The position numbers and the translations under genes are program-made. 64,000 bases of DNA from Streptomyces sp. HUAS 15-9 (lineage in GTDB: Bacteria > Actinomycetota > Actinomycetes > Streptomycetales > Streptomycetaceae). The notes beneath the pieces were generated by a model that made no database searches, was not told where the DNA came from, and worked only from the letters and a program-made list of their open reading frames with translations. How positions within the stretch are numbered: position 1 is the first letter of the stretch; every line of letters begins with the position of its first letter. This document shows positions 7,747-17,169 of the stretch, in pieces. The DNA lies in assembly GCF_025642155.1 (NCBI RefSeq), contig NZ_CP106798.1, forward strand, positions 5,084,001 to 5,148,000. Reading direction: 5' to 3'.

Positions 7747-9667
7747 CGATGGCCTCCTTGAGCGCCTTGGCAAGCTGTTCCGCTTTGAACGGCATGCCGT
7801 TGACCTGGTTGTACGAGTGGGCGTCCACCAGGTACTTCGCCCGGACGAGCAGGGCGAGCTGCCCGAGGTTCATCTCGGGGATCACCACCTTGTCGTAACG
7901 CTTCAGCACCGCTGCGAGATTCCCCGGGAACGGGTTGAGGTGGCGCAGGTGGGCCTGCGCGATGGATTCACCGGCCGTGCGCAGGCGGCGCACCGCGGCG
8001 GTGATGGGCCCGTAGGTCGAGCCCCAGCCCAGGACGAGGGTGGTGGCCTGGTGCGGGTCGTCGACCTCGATGTCGGGGACGGTGATGCCGTCGATCTTGG
8101 CCTGGCGGGTACGGACCATGAAGTCGTGGTTGGCCGGGTCGTAGGAGATGTTGCCCGTGCCGTCCTGCTTCTCGATCCCGCCGATCCGGTGCTCGAGCCC
8201 CGGCGTGCCCGGCACCGCCCACGGCCGGGCCAGGGTGTGCGGGTCGCGCTGGTAGGGCCAGAACACCTCGCTGCCGTCGTCCAGGGTGTGGTTGGGGCCC
8301 TGGGCGAACTGCACGCTCAGATCCGGCAGCTCCTCCAGCTCCGGGATCCGCCACGGCTCCGAACCGTTGGCCAGATAGCCGTCCGAGAGCAGCATCACCG
8401 GCGTGCGGTAGGCCAGCGCGATCCGGGCCGCCTCCAGCGCCGCGTCGAAGCAGTCCGCGGGGGTCTGCGGCGCGATCACCGGGACCGGGGCCTCGCCGTT
8501 GCGGCCGTACATCGCCTGCAGCAGATCCGCCTGCTCCGTCTTCGTCGGCAGCCCCGTCGACGGCCCGCCCCGCTGGATGTCGATCACCAGCAGCGGCAGC
8601 TCCAGCGACACGGCAAGCCCGACCGTCTCCGACTTCAGCGCCACCCCCGGCCCCGACGTCGTCGTCACCGCCAGGCAGCCGCCGAACGCCGCACCCAGCG
8701 CCGCACCGATCCCGGCGATCTCGTCCTCCGCCTGGAACGTACGCACCCCGAAGTTCTTGTGCTTCGACAGCTCGTGCAGGATGTCCGAGGCCGGCGTGAT
8801 CGGATACGAACCCAAGAACAGCGGCAGATCCGCCTGCCGGGACGCGGCCACCAGACCGTACGCCAGCGCCAGGTTCCCGGAGATGTTGCGGTACAGACCC
8901 GGCCCAAACGCCGTCGCCGCCGGCGCCACCTCGTAGGAGACCGCGAAGTCCTCGGTCGTCTCACCGAAGTTCCAGCCCGCCCGAAACGCCGCAATGTTCG
9001 CCTCGGCGATCTGCGGCTTCTTCGCGAACTTCGCCCGCAGGAACTTCTCCGTGCCCTCCGTGGGCCGGTGATACATCCACGACAGCAGACCCAGCGCGAA
9101 CATGTTCTTGCTGCGCTCGGCCTCCTTGCGCGACAGCGCGAACTCCTTGAGCGCCTGGACCGTCAGCGTCGTCAACGGCACCGGATGCAGGCTGTAACCG
9201 TCCAGCGAACCGTCCTCCAGCGGGCTGGCCGCATACCCGACCTTCTGCATCGCCCGCCCGGTGAACTCGTCGGTGTTGACGATGATCTCCGCACCGCGCG
9301 GCAGATCCCCGATGTTCGCCTTCAGCGCGGCCGGGTTCATCGCGACCAGCACGTTCGGCGCGTCCCCCGGGGTGAGGATGTCGTGGTCGGCGAAGTGCAG
9401 CTGGAACGACGAAACCCCCGGCAGCGTCCCGGCGGGGGCACGGATCTCGGCCGGGAAGTTCGGAAGCGTGGACAGGTCGTTGCCGAAGGACGCCGTCTCG
9501 GACGTGAACCGGTCACCGGTGAGCTGCATACCGTCACCCGAGTCCCCCGCGAACCGGATGATCACCCGATCGAGGCGCCGTACATCCTTCACGCCACGCG
9601 GTTTCCGCTGCTCTCCTACGACGGCTCCGTCGGCCTGTTCCGCTGTCCTGCTGACCTGGCTGGTCAC
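7739..9667 (-). CDS. korA: 2-oxoacid:ferredoxin oxidoreductase subunit alpha (gamma-alpha fusion)
   Basis: 642 residues. The N-terminal third is the gamma domain (RVIIRFAGDSGDGMQLTGDRF); the rest is the alpha/pyrimidine-binding domain with LFLGSYPITPASDILHELSKH and FQAEDEIAGIGAALGAAFGG, where the Glu activates TPP across the subunit interface. This gamma-alpha fusion length is standard for actinobacterial KorA. The GTG at 9667 is chosen because AAGGAGG lies 8 nt upstream; more upstream sequence in frame is low-complexity. It is coupled to korB. Together they supply reduced ferredoxin, which matters given the NADH-module-less nuo operon nearby. Confidence 0.95.
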   Translation of the reverse strand: MTSQVSRTAEQADGAVVGEQRKPRGVKDVRRLDRVIIRFAGDSGDGMQLTGDRFTSETASFGNDLSTLPNFPAEIRAPAGTLPGVSSFQLHFADHDILTPGDAPNVLVAMNPAALKANIGDLPRGAEIIVNTDEFTGRAMQKVGYAASPLEDGSLDGYSLHPVPLTTLTVQALKEFALSRKEAERSKNMFALGLLSWMYHRPTEGTEKFLRAKFAKKPQIAEANIAAFRAGWNFGETTEDFAVSYEVAPAATAFGPGLYRNISGNLALAYGLVAASRQADLPLFLGSYPITPASDILHELSKHKNFGVRTFQAEDEIAGIGAALGAAFGGCLAVTTTSGPGVALKSETVGLAVSLELPLLVIDIQRGGPSTGLPTKTEQADLLQAMYGRNGEAPVPVIAPQTPADCFDAALEAARIALAYRTPVMLLSDGYLANGSEPWRIPELEELPDLSVQFAQGPNHTLDDGSEVFWPYQRDPHTLARPWAVPGTPGLEHRIGGIEKQDGTGNISYDPANHDFMVRTRQAKIDGITVPDIEVDDPHQATTLVLGWGSTYGPITAAVRRLRTAGESIAQAHLRHLNPFPGNLAAVLKRYDKVVIPEMNLGQLALLVRAKYLVDAHSYNQVNGMPFKAEQLAKALKEAIDG

Positions 9668-9731
9668 TGAACTGGACCTCCTTCGAGGCGGCTGTCCGGG
9701 CTTGGTCGTCCCATGGACCTTCCCAGGATCA

Positions 9732-9757
9732 ACCCTACGTCGGTTAGGGTCGCCTTC
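9732..9757 (-). promoter_or_regulatory. korAB upstream region with iron-box-like site
   Basis: ACCCTA-7 nt-TAGGGT forms an inverted repeat (9732-9750). The overlapping 19 nt at 9739-9757 match 13 of 19 positions of the DmdR/IdeR iron box as I remember it (TTAGGTTAGGCTCACCTAA). KOR is an iron-sulfur enzyme, so iron control is plausible, but the match is imperfect. Confidence 0.3.
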
Positions 9758-9904
9758 CCTCGGCCGTTCGCATGATGGACGGCACATTTCGACGACTCGT
9801 CGCCCTGACTTGTCATGATTTCTTGCCCCCCGGGCTTTCTATGAAGACGCTCCCGTGTGCCGGCCGGTTCTCGTTCGGGCGTGTGCTGACACAGTGTCAG
9901 GTCC

Positions 9905-10576
9905 TCATGAGTTCAGATAGGTGAGAACGGCCAGAACACGCCGGTGGTCCCCGTCGCTGGGCGACAGCCCCAGCTTCAGGAAGATGTTGCTGACGTGCTT
10001 CTCCACGGCTCCGTCGCTGACCACCAGCTGCTTGGCGATCGCCGAGTTCGTCCGTCCCTCGGCCATCAGCCCCAGGACCTCCCGCTCCCGCGGGGTGAGC
10101 CCGGCGAGCACGTCCTGCTTGCGGCTGCGCCCGAGCAGCTGCGCGACGACCTCGGGGTCCAGGGCCGTACCGCCCTGGGCGACCCGTACGACCGCGTCCA
10201 CGAACTCCCGCACCTCGGCGACCCGGTCCTTGAGCAGATAGCCGACGCCACGACTGGAACCGGCCAGCAGTTCGGTGGCGTAGCGCTCCTCCACGTACTG
10301 TGACAGCACCAGCACGCCGAGTCCGGGATGTGCCTTGCGCAGCCGCACCGCCGCCCGTACTCCCTCGTCGGTGTGTGTCGGCGGCATCCGTACGTCCGCG
10401 ACCACAACATCCGGCAGCGCGCCCTGTGCGTCCAGGTCGGCGATGGTCTTGATCAGCGCCTCGGCGTCCCCGACACCGGCGACGACCTCGTGCCCCCGGT
10501 CGGTTAGCAACCGGGTCAGGCCCTCTCTGAGCAGCACTGAGTCCTCGGCGATGACCACCCGCACCCTGTCCTCCAC
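9905..10576 (-). CDS. NarL/LuxR-family response regulator
   Basis: 223 residues. The receiver domain (about 1-120) has the acidic pair in VVIAEDSVLL, the phospho-acceptor aspartate in VVVADVRMPP, and the switch lysine in GYLLKDRV. The C-terminal LuxR/GerE helix-turn-helix reads LTPREREVLGLMAEGRTNSA then VVSDGAVEKHVSNIFLKL. The GTG start with GGAAG upstream gives a normal N-terminus. It is the last gene of a three-gene cluster preceded by two sensor kinases of the matching HisKA_3 type, so both kinases probably phosphorylate this one regulator. Target genes are unknown; the adjacent kor and nuo operons are candidates. Confidence 0.9.
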   Translation of the reverse strand: MEDRVRVVIAEDSVLLREGLTRLLTDRGHEVVAGVGDAEALIKTIADLDAQGALPDVVVADVRMPPTHTDEGVRAAVRLRKAHPGLGVLVLSQYVEERYATELLAGSSRGVGYLLKDRVAEVREFVDAVVRVAQGGTALDPEVVAQLLGRSRKQDVLAGLTPREREVLGLMAEGRTNSAIAKQLVVSDGAVEKHVSNIFLKLGLSPSDGDHRRVLAVLTYLNS

Positions 10577-10688
10577 GATCTTCCGGCCCCCACAACCCGT
10601 CTTCGTTCCGCGCCTGACGAAAGTCCAGCATTCCAGCATTCGGACCTCGTCGCGCCCGGGCCACGGGATTAGGCCCGCGGCATGTCGG

Positions 10689-10730
10689 GTTCCGCTCCCC
10701 GGACGGCTTGTTCCGCTCCCCGGACGGCTT
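10689..10730. repeat. Tandem 21-bp duplication between kinase and regulator genes
   Basis: Two perfect head-to-tail copies of a 21-nt unit ending in CCCCGGACGGCTT, with a third copy beginning (GTTC). They lie in the 286-bp spacer between the second kinase gene and the response regulator gene. The rest of the spacer is G-rich with no gene visible. Confidence 0.8.
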
Positions 10731-10862
10731 GTTCTGGGGTGGTCCGGGTGTGCCACGACAGCCGGGGAGGGGCACTGTGCCGCCCGGCCGGGTGGGGCAC
10801 GGCGGGGCCCGACGGGGAGGGGCACGGTGGGGCCCGGCGGTGCGGCCGCCGGGCCGGATCCG

Positions 10863-12224
10863 TCAGCGGCGCCAGGGCAGCTCGGCCGTGATCCGGGTGG
10901 GCCCGCCGGCCGGGGAGTCCACGACCAGAATTCCGTCCACGGCGTCCAGCCGCTCGGCCAGCCCCGCCAGCCCCGAGCCCGCCAAGACGTCGGCTCCCCC
11001 CACCCCGTCGTCCGTGACCTGCAGCATCAGCCGGTCGTCGGACCGCCACACGTCGACCGTGGCCTGGCGGGCCCTGGAGTGCTTGCTGATGTTCTGCAGC
11101 AGTTCGGAGACGGTGAAGTAGGCGATCCCCTCGATGGCCGGCGCCGGCCGTTCCTCGAGGTCCACGTCGGCCTGCACCGGCACCGTGCACCGGGAGGCGA
11201 CTGCGGACAGCGCCGCGTCCAGACCCCGGTCCGTCAGCACCGCCGGATGGATCCCGCGGGCCAGGTCGCGCAGCTCCTGGAGCGCCGTCTTCACTTCGCC
11301 GTGCGCCTCCTCGACCATCCGCGCCGCCACCTTCGGGTCCTCGGTCAGCTTCTCCTTCGCCAGCCCCAGACCCATGGCCAGCGCCACCAGCCGCGCCTGT
11401 GCCCCGTCGTGCAGGTCCCGCTCGATGCGCCGCAGGTCGGCGGCCGCCGTGTCGACCACGACCCCCCGGTCGGACTCCAGCTCGACCACCCGCGTGGCCA
11501 GCTGCGACGGTCCGAGCAGCCCCCGCACCATCAGCCGGTCCACCAGCGTCAGCGCCCGTACGATCCACGGCGTGGCCAGCGTGAAGAGCAGGCCCACCAG
11601 CGCGGTGACGGTGATCTCGAAGGGGTTGTCGAGATAGATGCTGTGGGTCCCGTCGCCGTACAGCTGAAGGCCGCCCTGCCCGGCGTACATCGGGAACACC
11701 CAGAACCACAGCGGGTACGTCAGCAGCGCCCAGCCGTACGCCCAGAAGTTCACCGCGACGACGAACGAGAACACCGCCCACGGGAAGTGCAGCAGCGCGT
11801 ACAGCAGGTGCCGCCACGACGTGCCGCTCTTCAGGACCGCGCCCATCCAGGCCAGCGCGCCGGGCTGGCGCATCCGCAGCGGCTCGGGGTCGGCCACCTG
11901 GAGGCGGAGCAGCCCGCGGGCCCGCGCCCGTTCCACCGCCCCGAGGCCGCGGCAGCCGGCCAGCGCCGCCGCCAGCACCGGGATCCCGAGGAACGTCACC
12001 AGCAGGCCCGCCCCGACCGACACCATCGTCACGGCGTACACGAAGAACACGGTGCTGATCGGGAAACTGAGCAGGACGTAGCCGAACTCCCGCCAGCTGC
12101 GTGCCTCGAACGGAGCGCGCAGGGCGGCGGGCAGCCGCCGCTCCCTGTCGTCCGCGTCCCGGAATCCGGGCCCGCTGTGGTGCCCGTACCCCTGCCCGTA
12201 CCCCTGTCCGTACTCCGTGGCCAT
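10863..12224 (-). CDS. Sensor histidine kinase (HisKA_3 type) with putative sensor domain, paralogue 2
   Basis: 453 residues. A Gly/Tyr-rich N-terminus precedes a membrane sensor domain with hydrophobic pairs at about 45-85, 140-165 and 205-230. The phospho-acceptor is in ERDLHDGAQARLVALAMGLG (about 275-294); the ATPase domain shows an N-box ELLQNISKHS, G1 DDGVGGAD and G2 GSGLAGLAERL. It is closely similar to the kinase encoded just upstream. Both precede a single NarL-type regulator. The spacer to the upstream kinase gene is 111 bp and to the regulator gene 286 bp. Signal unknown. Confidence 0.9.
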   Translation of the reverse strand: MATEYGQGYGQGYGHHSGPGFRDADDRERRLPAALRAPFEARSWREFGYVLLSFPISTVFFVYAVTMVSVGAGLLVTFLGIPVLAAALAGCRGLGAVERARARGLLRLQVADPEPLRMRQPGALAWMGAVLKSGTSWRHLLYALLHFPWAVFSFVVAVNFWAYGWALLTYPLWFWVFPMYAGQGGLQLYGDGTHSIYLDNPFEITVTALVGLLFTLATPWIVRALTLVDRLMVRGLLGPSQLATRVVELESDRGVVVDTAAADLRRIERDLHDGAQARLVALAMGLGLAKEKLTEDPKVAARMVEEAHGEVKTALQELRDLARGIHPAVLTDRGLDAALSAVASRCTVPVQADVDLEERPAPAIEGIAYFTVSELLQNISKHSRARQATVDVWRSDDRLMLQVTDDGVGGADVLAGSGLAGLAERLDAVDGILVVDSPAGGPTRITAELPWRR

Positions 12225-12335
12225 CGGCGTCGTCCGTTCTCCTCGTCCGGCGGCTTTGTTGCCGTACCCCCACCGTGCTCGGCCGCGGGTCCGTGGACCA
12301 TGGAGTCCGTCGGCGTCCTGTCCGGGGGGTTTTCC

Positions 12336-13538
12336 CTACTCCCCGTGGGGGGCCTGGCTCCGGTCCCGCCAGGGCAGCTCGGCGGTGACCGTGGTCGGGC
12401 CGCCGGGCGGCGAAGCGACGTCGAAGAGGCCGTCGACGGCGCCCAGCCGCTCCGCGAGACCGCGCATCCCGCTGCCGCCGTCCAGACGCGCGCCCCCGCG
12501 GCCGTCGTCCCACACCTGGATCAGCAGCCGGTCCTCCACCCGCCACACGTCGACCGACGCGGACCGCGCCCCGCTGTGCTTGCTGATGTTCTGCAGCAGC
12601 TCGGAGACGGTGAAGTAGGCGATGCCCTCGATCGCGGCGACCGGTCTCGACTCCAGGTCGGCGGTCACCTTCACGGGCACGGTGCAGCGGGAGGCGACCG
12701 AGGACAGGGCCGCGTCCAGCCCGCGGTCGGTCAGTACGGCGGGGTGGATGCCGCGGGCCAGATCCCGCAGTTCCTGGAGCGCCAGCTTCACCTCGCCGTG
12801 CGCCTCCGCGACCATCTCCGCGGCCGAATCGGGGTCCTCCAGGAGCTTCTCCTTGGCCAGGCCCAGCCCCATGGCCAGGTTGACCAGGCGGGCCTGCGCC
12901 CCGTCGTGCAGATCGCGCTCGATGCGCCGCAGGTCGGCGGCCGCGGTGTCGACGACGACCCCGCGATCGGACTCCAGTTCGGCGATACGGCGTTCCAGCT
13001 CGTCGGAGGGAGAGAGCAGCCCGCGCACCATCACCCGGTCCACGTTCGACAGCCCCCGCACGATGTACGGCAGCACCGGCCACAGCACGAACAGCCCGGT
13101 CAGCACCGTGACGAAGGTGAGGATGCCCCACGGCAGCCGGATGAGGTCGTACAGCAGCGTCCGCCAGCCCACCGGGTCCTTCAGCGCCAGCCACAGCCGC
13201 TGCAGCAGCCCGCCGCCCTTGCCGAGCGGCAGCGGACTCGGCTCCTCCACCCGCACCCCGAGCAGCCCGCGGGCCCGCGCCCGCTCCAGCTTCCCCAGCT
13301 GCCGCGCGCCCAGCAGCGCGCCCGCGAGCAGCGGGAAGCCGACCACGGTGACCGTCAGCATGCCGCTCACGAACAGCGCGGTGACCGCGTAGGTGAACCC
13401 GAGCAACGTCATCGGCAGGTTCACCAGGAGATGCGCGATCTCCTTCCAGGTGTGCGGGTCATAGGCGAAACGGACCGGTGGCAGCTGTTCGTCGCCGTCG
13501 GCCCGCGCGATGCCGGCGGAGGGGGTGGGAGCGGTCAT
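12336..13538 (-). CDS. Sensor histidine kinase (HisKA_3 type) with putative sensor domain, paralogue 1
   Basis: 400 residues with the same architecture as the next gene: membrane sensor domain (hydrophobic spans about 35-85 and 130-180), ERDLHDGAQARLVNLAMGLG with the phospho-accepting histidine, N-box ELLQNISKHS, and G1/G2 DDGRGGARL and GSGMRGLAERL. The ATG at 13538 starts the recognisable protein; a longer frame upstream is unlikely. It is first in the cluster and divergent from the nuo operon, sharing a 199-bp promoter region with it. Duplication followed by divergence of the sensing half is the likely origin. Confidence 0.9.
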   Translation of the reverse strand: MTAPTPSAGIARADGDEQLPPVRFAYDPHTWKEIAHLLVNLPMTLLGFTYAVTALFVSGMLTVTVVGFPLLAGALLGARQLGKLERARARGLLGVRVEEPSPLPLGKGGGLLQRLWLALKDPVGWRTLLYDLIRLPWGILTFVTVLTGLFVLWPVLPYIVRGLSNVDRVMVRGLLSPSDELERRIAELESDRGVVVDTAAADLRRIERDLHDGAQARLVNLAMGLGLAKEKLLEDPDSAAEMVAEAHGEVKLALQELRDLARGIHPAVLTDRGLDAALSSVASRCTVPVKVTADLESRPVAAIEGIAYFTVSELLQNISKHSGARSASVDVWRVEDRLLIQVWDDGRGGARLDGGSGMRGLAERLGAVDGLFDVASPPGGPTTVTAELPWRDRSQAPHGE

Positions 13539-13640
13539 ACCGGCTAGCGTGCCGTGCGTCGCGCGATGGCGCCATGAAGTTCGCCGCAGGGGTCTCCTGG
13601 GGAAAACCCCACCCTGGCGTCTCACGCCGTGACAGGCTGC

Positions 13641-13668
13641 TTACGGTCCCTTTATCAGGGCCTAGACT
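13641..13668 (+). promoter_or_regulatory. Probable nuo operon promoter
   Basis: TTACGG and TAGACT are separated by 16 nt, predicting a transcription start near 13675. This places the upstream GTG at 13672 before the transcript and favours the TTG at 13738 as the nuoA start. Confidence 0.45.
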
Positions 13669-13737
13669 CCCGTGCGTACAGATCGTTCGAATCATGAGTT
13701 CACCGAAGTCACCAGGTCAGGGAGCGAGGGACGGACG

Positions 13738-14142
13738 TTGCGGGAGACGTTGGGGGGCTCGACCACCGTCGCGGCGGGGTACTTCCAGTCCTATTCGGTC
13801 GTGGGACTGCTTGCTCTTGTGGGCGTGCTCTTCGTCGGAGTCGCCTTCGGCGCGGGACGCCTGCTGCGGCCGGTGGTCCCCACACCAGAAAAACTTCTGA
13901 CATACGAGTGTGGCGTGGATCCTGTAGGTGAGGGCTGGGCACACACCCAGGTCCGCTACTACGTGTACGCCTTCCTGTACGTGATCTTCGCGGTCGACTC
14001 GATCTTCCTGTTCCCGTGGGCGACGGTCTTCGCCGCCCCCGGCTACGGCGCGACCACGCTCGTGGAGATGTTCATCTTCCTCGGCTTCCTTGCCGTGGGT
14101 CTGCTGTACGCATACAAGAAGGGAGTCCTGGCATGGACGTGA
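13738..14142 (+). CDS. nuoA: NADH-quinone oxidoreductase subunit A (second nuo cluster)
   Basis: 134 residues, three transmembrane helices. [20 protein letters not shown] is the conserved loop that lines the quinone channel (the ND3 loop of complex I), followed by [21 protein letters not shown]. The TTG start is chosen because GGGAGCGAGGG precedes it and it gives the normal length; a GTG 66 nt upstream adds an atypical polar extension. First gene of a ten-gene operon; its end overlaps nuoB by 10 nt. Confidence 0.85.
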   Translation: MRETLGGSTTVAAGYFQSYSVVGLLALVGVLFVGVAFGAGRLLRPVVPTPEKLLTYECGVDPVGEGWAHTQVRYYVYAFLYVIFAVDSIFLFPWATVFAAPGYGATTLVEMFIFLGFLAVGLLYAYKKGVLAWT

Positions 14143-14762
14143 CGAACACGACGCCGGATGCGACTCCTTCGCTCTCCGAGCCGGTGCTGCTTCCCGAACC
14201 GAAGCGGCTGGGCGCGCTCGCCCGCCTGGCTCCCGAGCCCATGAAAGTGGTCCTGAACTGGGGCCGCCGCTACTCGCTCTGGGTCTTCAACTTCGGCCTC
14301 GCCTGCTGCGCGATCGAGTTCATCGCCGCGTCGATGGCCCGCCACGACTTCATCCGGCTGGGCGTGATCCCCTTCGCACCGGGCCCGCGCCAGGCCGACC
14401 TGATGATCGTCTCCGGCACGGTCACGGACAAGATGGCCCCCGCGGTCAAGCGCCTCTACGAGCAGATGCCCGAACCGAAGTACGTGATCTCCTTCGGCGC
14501 CTGCTCCAACTGCGGCGGCCCCTACTGGGACTCCTACTCCGTCACCAAGGGCGTCGACCAGATCATCCCGGTGGACGTCTACGTCCCCGGCTGCCCGCCG
14601 CGCCCCGAGGCGCTGCTCCAGGGAATCCTCAAGCTCCAGGAGAAGATCGCCAGGGAGTCCCTGGAGGAGCGGTACGGCGCCACCGGTGCCCCACGTCCTT
14701 CGACGGCGGCGCTGCAGAGCCCCCTGGTGAAGGCGCCCGTTGCCGAGGGGGACGCGAGATGA
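14133..14762 (+). CDS. nuoB: NADH-quinone oxidoreductase subunit B
   Basis: 209 residues, the peripheral-arm subunit carrying the terminal N2 4Fe-4S cluster. Ligands appear as [20 protein letters not shown] and VPGCPPRPE, with tandem cysteines as in all NuoB proteins, so the electron-transfer role appears intact. GGGAG lies 8 nt upstream of the ATG. It would normally sit against NuoD, which this operon does not encode. Confidence 0.95.
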   Translation: MDVTNTTPDATPSLSEPVLLPEPKRLGALARLAPEPMKVVLNWGRRYSLWVFNFGLACCAIEFIAASMARHDFIRLGVIPFAPGPRQADLMIVSGTVTDKMAPAVKRLYEQMPEPKYVISFGACSNCGGPYWDSYSVTKGVDQIIPVDVYVPGCPPRPEALLQGILKLQEKIARESLEERYGATGAPRPSTAALQSPLVKAPVAEGDAR

Positions 14763-16204
14763 CCACCGTCGGCTGGCTGCCCGCCCCCGTCGAAGACCTC
14801 TTCGGCACGGAGGCCACGGCCGAGGAGTCGTACGAGGTCCTGACGGTGGACGTCCCACCGTCCTCCTGGCTCACGGCCCTGGAGACGGCCCGTACGACCC
14901 TGTCCTGCACCTACTTCGACTGGCTTAGCGCGGTGGACGAACCGGGCACGGGCTTCCGCGTCTCGGCGCACGTCGTCGCCCTGTTCCCGGTCCGCCGTCT
15001 GCTGCTGCGTACGACGGTCCCGCACGAGACCCCGGTCCTCGCCTCCGCCGTCGGCGTCTACGCGGGCGCGCGCTGGCACGAACGCGAGACGCACGAAATG
15101 TTCGGTGTCGACTTCGAGGGCCACCCCGGCCTGGACCACCTCCTCCTCCCGGAGACCTTCGAGGGCCACCCGCTCCGCAAGGACTTCGTCCTCGCGTCGC
15201 GCGTCGCCAAGGCCTGGCCCGGCGCGAAGGAACCGGGCGAGTCCGACCACGGCGGCCCCAAGCGTCGCCAGATGCTGCCGCCGGGCGTCCCCGACCCCAA
15301 CGAGTGGGGCCCCCTGAAGGGCCAGCTCCCTCCCGCCCCGGCCCGCCCGGCCCGCGCCACCGCGGGCGAGCGCCCCGCCCGCGCGGCAGGGGAGCGGCCG
15401 GTACGACGTGCCCGCACGGCGGCACAGGGCTCGGCCAGCCAGACCCCGACACCGGAACCGACGGCCGCCGAGTCCGCCGCGCCCCCGGCTCCGCCGACCA
15501 CCGAGTCCGCCACCCCGACCCGTCCAGCACGCCGGGCCCGCAGCGTGAGCGAGGGTTCCGCCTCTCAGAGAGGACAGGAGCCGACTTCGGCACAGCAGCA
15601 GCCTTCGCCGACTGGGCCGACGGAGCCGACCAGTCCGGCCGGTCCGACCGAGCAGCCGGAGCCGACGGAACCATCGGCACCGGGTGCTCCCACCCGGCCG
15701 TCCGCTCGTCCCAGCGCCGCCCGTAGCTCGGACGCCCCCTGGCACCACGCCCGCCCGGCTTTCGACGAGGCGGTGCCGGAGCCGGAGCCGAAGGTGGGAA
15801 CCGAGGCCAAGGCGGAGACGGAACCCAAGGCGACGACGGAGCGTGAACCGAGGCGCGAGTCGGCCACACCCCAGGAGCCGGCACCCGAGGCGCCCGCGTC
15901 CGGGCAATCGGCCACCGAGGCGTCAGCGGCTGAGCCGTCCGCGCCCGAAGGCCGGCCCACCGAGGCGTCAGCGGCTGAGCCGTCCGCGCCCGAAGGCCGG
16001 CCCACCGAGGCGTCAGCGGCTGAGCCGTCCGCGCCCGAAGGCCGGCCCACCGAGGCGCCCTCGCAAGAAGAGTTGCCCGCGCAAGAAGAGTCGTCCTCTC
16101 CGGCCCCCGAGCCGGAGGAGCCGACCCCCGGGGAGCAGGCCCCCGCGGCCGGTCCCGCCCCTGAAGAGCAGAACCGTGACGATCGCACCGGAGGTCCGCA
16201 GTGA
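14759..16204 (+). CDS. nuoC: NADH-quinone oxidoreductase subunit C with long low-complexity C-terminal extension
   Basis: 481 residues, more than twice the usual NuoC length. Residues 1-175 form the 30-kDa subunit domain, with the signature [20 protein letters not shown] and HPLRKDFVL. From about residue 195 the chain is Pro/Ala/Glu/Thr/Ser-rich and apparently disordered, with a basic stretch ([20 protein letters not shown]) and three perfect copies of the 15-mer [15 protein letters not shown] at 386-430. It is coupled by ATGA to nuoB and by GTGA to nuoH, so the tail is genuinely in frame and occupies the place where nuoD lies in canonical operons. The tail function is unknown. Confidence 0.9.
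   Translation: MTTVGWLPAPVEDLFGTEATAEESYEVLTVDVPPSSWLTALETARTTLSCTYFDWLSAVDEPGTGFRVSAHVVALFPVRRLLLRTTVPHETPVLASAVGVYAGARWHERETHEMFGVDFEGHPGLDHLLLPETFEGHPLRKDFVLASRVAKAWPGAKEPGESDHGGPKRRQMLPPGVPDPNEWGPLKGQLPPAPARPARATAGERPARAAGERPVRRARTAAQGSASQTPTPEPTAAESAAPPAPPTTESATPTRPARRARSVSEGSASQRGQEPTSAQQQPSPTGPTEPTSPAGPTEQPEPTEPSAPGAPTRPSARPSAARSSDAPWHHARPAFDEAVPEPEPKVGTEAKAETEPKATTEREPRRESATPQEPAPEAPASGQSATEASAAEPSAPEGRPTEASAAEPSAPEGRPTEASAAEPSAPEGRPTEAPSQEELPAQEESSSPAPEPEEPTPGEQAPAAGPAPEEQNRDDRTGGPQ
15913..16047 (+). repeat. Three perfect 45-bp tandem repeats within nuoC
   Basis: Units at 15913-15957, 15958-16002 and 16003-16047 are identical, and a fourth begins. Each encodes [15 protein letters not shown]. 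Perfect nucleotide identity implies recent expansion or active homogenisation; the period keeps the reading frame. Confidence 0.95.
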
Positions 16205-17169
16205 ACGACGCGCTCGACGTCACCCTGCGACTTCTGGCCGTCTTCGTCGTCTTCCTCACCTTCCCGCTGATCGTCGGCCAGACCGAGCACAAGGTGATGG
16301 CCCACATGCAGGGCCGCCTCGGCCCGATGTACGCCGGCGGCTTCCACGGCTGGGCCCAGCTCATCGCCGACGGCGTGAAGTTCGCGCAGAAGGAGGACGT
16401 CGTCCCGGCCGGCGCGGACCGACGTATCTTCCAGCTCGCCCCGGCCGTCGCCCTCCTGCCGTACCTGCTCGTCCTGCTCGCCATCCCGATCGGCCCCAGC
16501 GAGGGCGCGGTCGGCCAGGTCCTCGACGCGGGCGTCTTCTTCGTGCTCGCGGTGATGGGCGTCGGCGTCCTCGGCTCGCTCATGGCCGGCTGGGCCAGCG
16601 CCAACAAGTTCTCCCTCCTCGGCGGCCTGCGCACCGCCGCCCAGCTCCTCGCCTATGAACTCCCGATGCTCCTCGCCGCCGCCTCGGTGGCGATGGCGGC
16701 CGGCACGGTCTCGCTTCCCGGCATCGTCAGCGCCTTCCACTGGTGGTGGCTGCCCTGGCAGATCACCGGCGCGATCGTGTTCTTCGTGGCCGGCCTCGCG
16801 GAGCTCCAGCGGCCGCCGTTCGACATGCCCGTCGCCGACTCGGAGATCATCTTCGGCGCGTACACCGAGTACACCGGTCTCCGCTTCGCCCTGTTCCTCC
16901 TCGCCGAGTACGCGGGCATCATCGTCCTGTGCGGCCTGACCACCGTCCTCTTCCTGGGCGGCTGGCACGGCCCCTGGGGCGCCGAAGGCCTCGGCTGGCT
17001 CTGGACCCTGCTGAAGACCGCGGTCCTCGCCTTCGTCGTCATCTGGCTCCGCGTCACCTACCCCCGCCTGCGCGAGGACCAGCTCCAGAAGCTCTCCTGG
17101 ACCCTCCTCGTCCCCCTCTCCCTCGCCCAGATCGCCCTCACCGGCATCGTCAAGGTGGTGATCTCCTAG
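16201..17169 (+). CDS. nuoH: NADH-quinone oxidoreductase subunit H
   Basis: 322 residues, about eight transmembrane helices. It couples the peripheral arm to the membrane arm and forms much of the quinone channel. Diagnostic segments are [20 protein letters not shown] (about 37-56), [20 protein letters not shown] (about 201-220) and [18 protein letters not shown]. The GTG start overlaps the nuoC stop as GTGA. Confidence 0.95.
   Translation: MNDALDVTLRLLAVFVVFLTFPLIVGQTEHKVMAHMQGRLGPMYAGGFHGWAQLIADGVKFAQKEDVVPAGADRRIFQLAPAVALLPYLLVLLAIPIGPSEGAVGQVLDAGVFFVLAVMGVGVLGSLMAGWASANKFSLLGGLRTAAQLLAYELPMLLAAASVAMAAGTVSLPGIVSAFHWWWLPWQITGAIVFFVAGLAELQRPPFDMPVADSEIIFGAYTEYTGLRFALFLLAEYAGIIVLCGLTTVLFLGGWHGPWGAEGLGWLWTLLKTAVLAFVVIWLRVTYPRLREDQLQKLSWTLLVPLSLAQIALTGIVKVVIS

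Noticed and set aside
9886..9900. CTGACA-CAG-TGTCAG palindrome after the response regulator gene
   Set aside because: A neat 15-bp operator-like site, but it lies at a gene end 220 bp from korA and has no adjacent TetR gene, so I could not assign a role.
10335..13547. 1070-residue plus-strand frame opposite the kinase genes
   Set aside because: Antisense shadow of two clear histidine kinases; composition is Arg/Gln/His-rich and no family motif appears.
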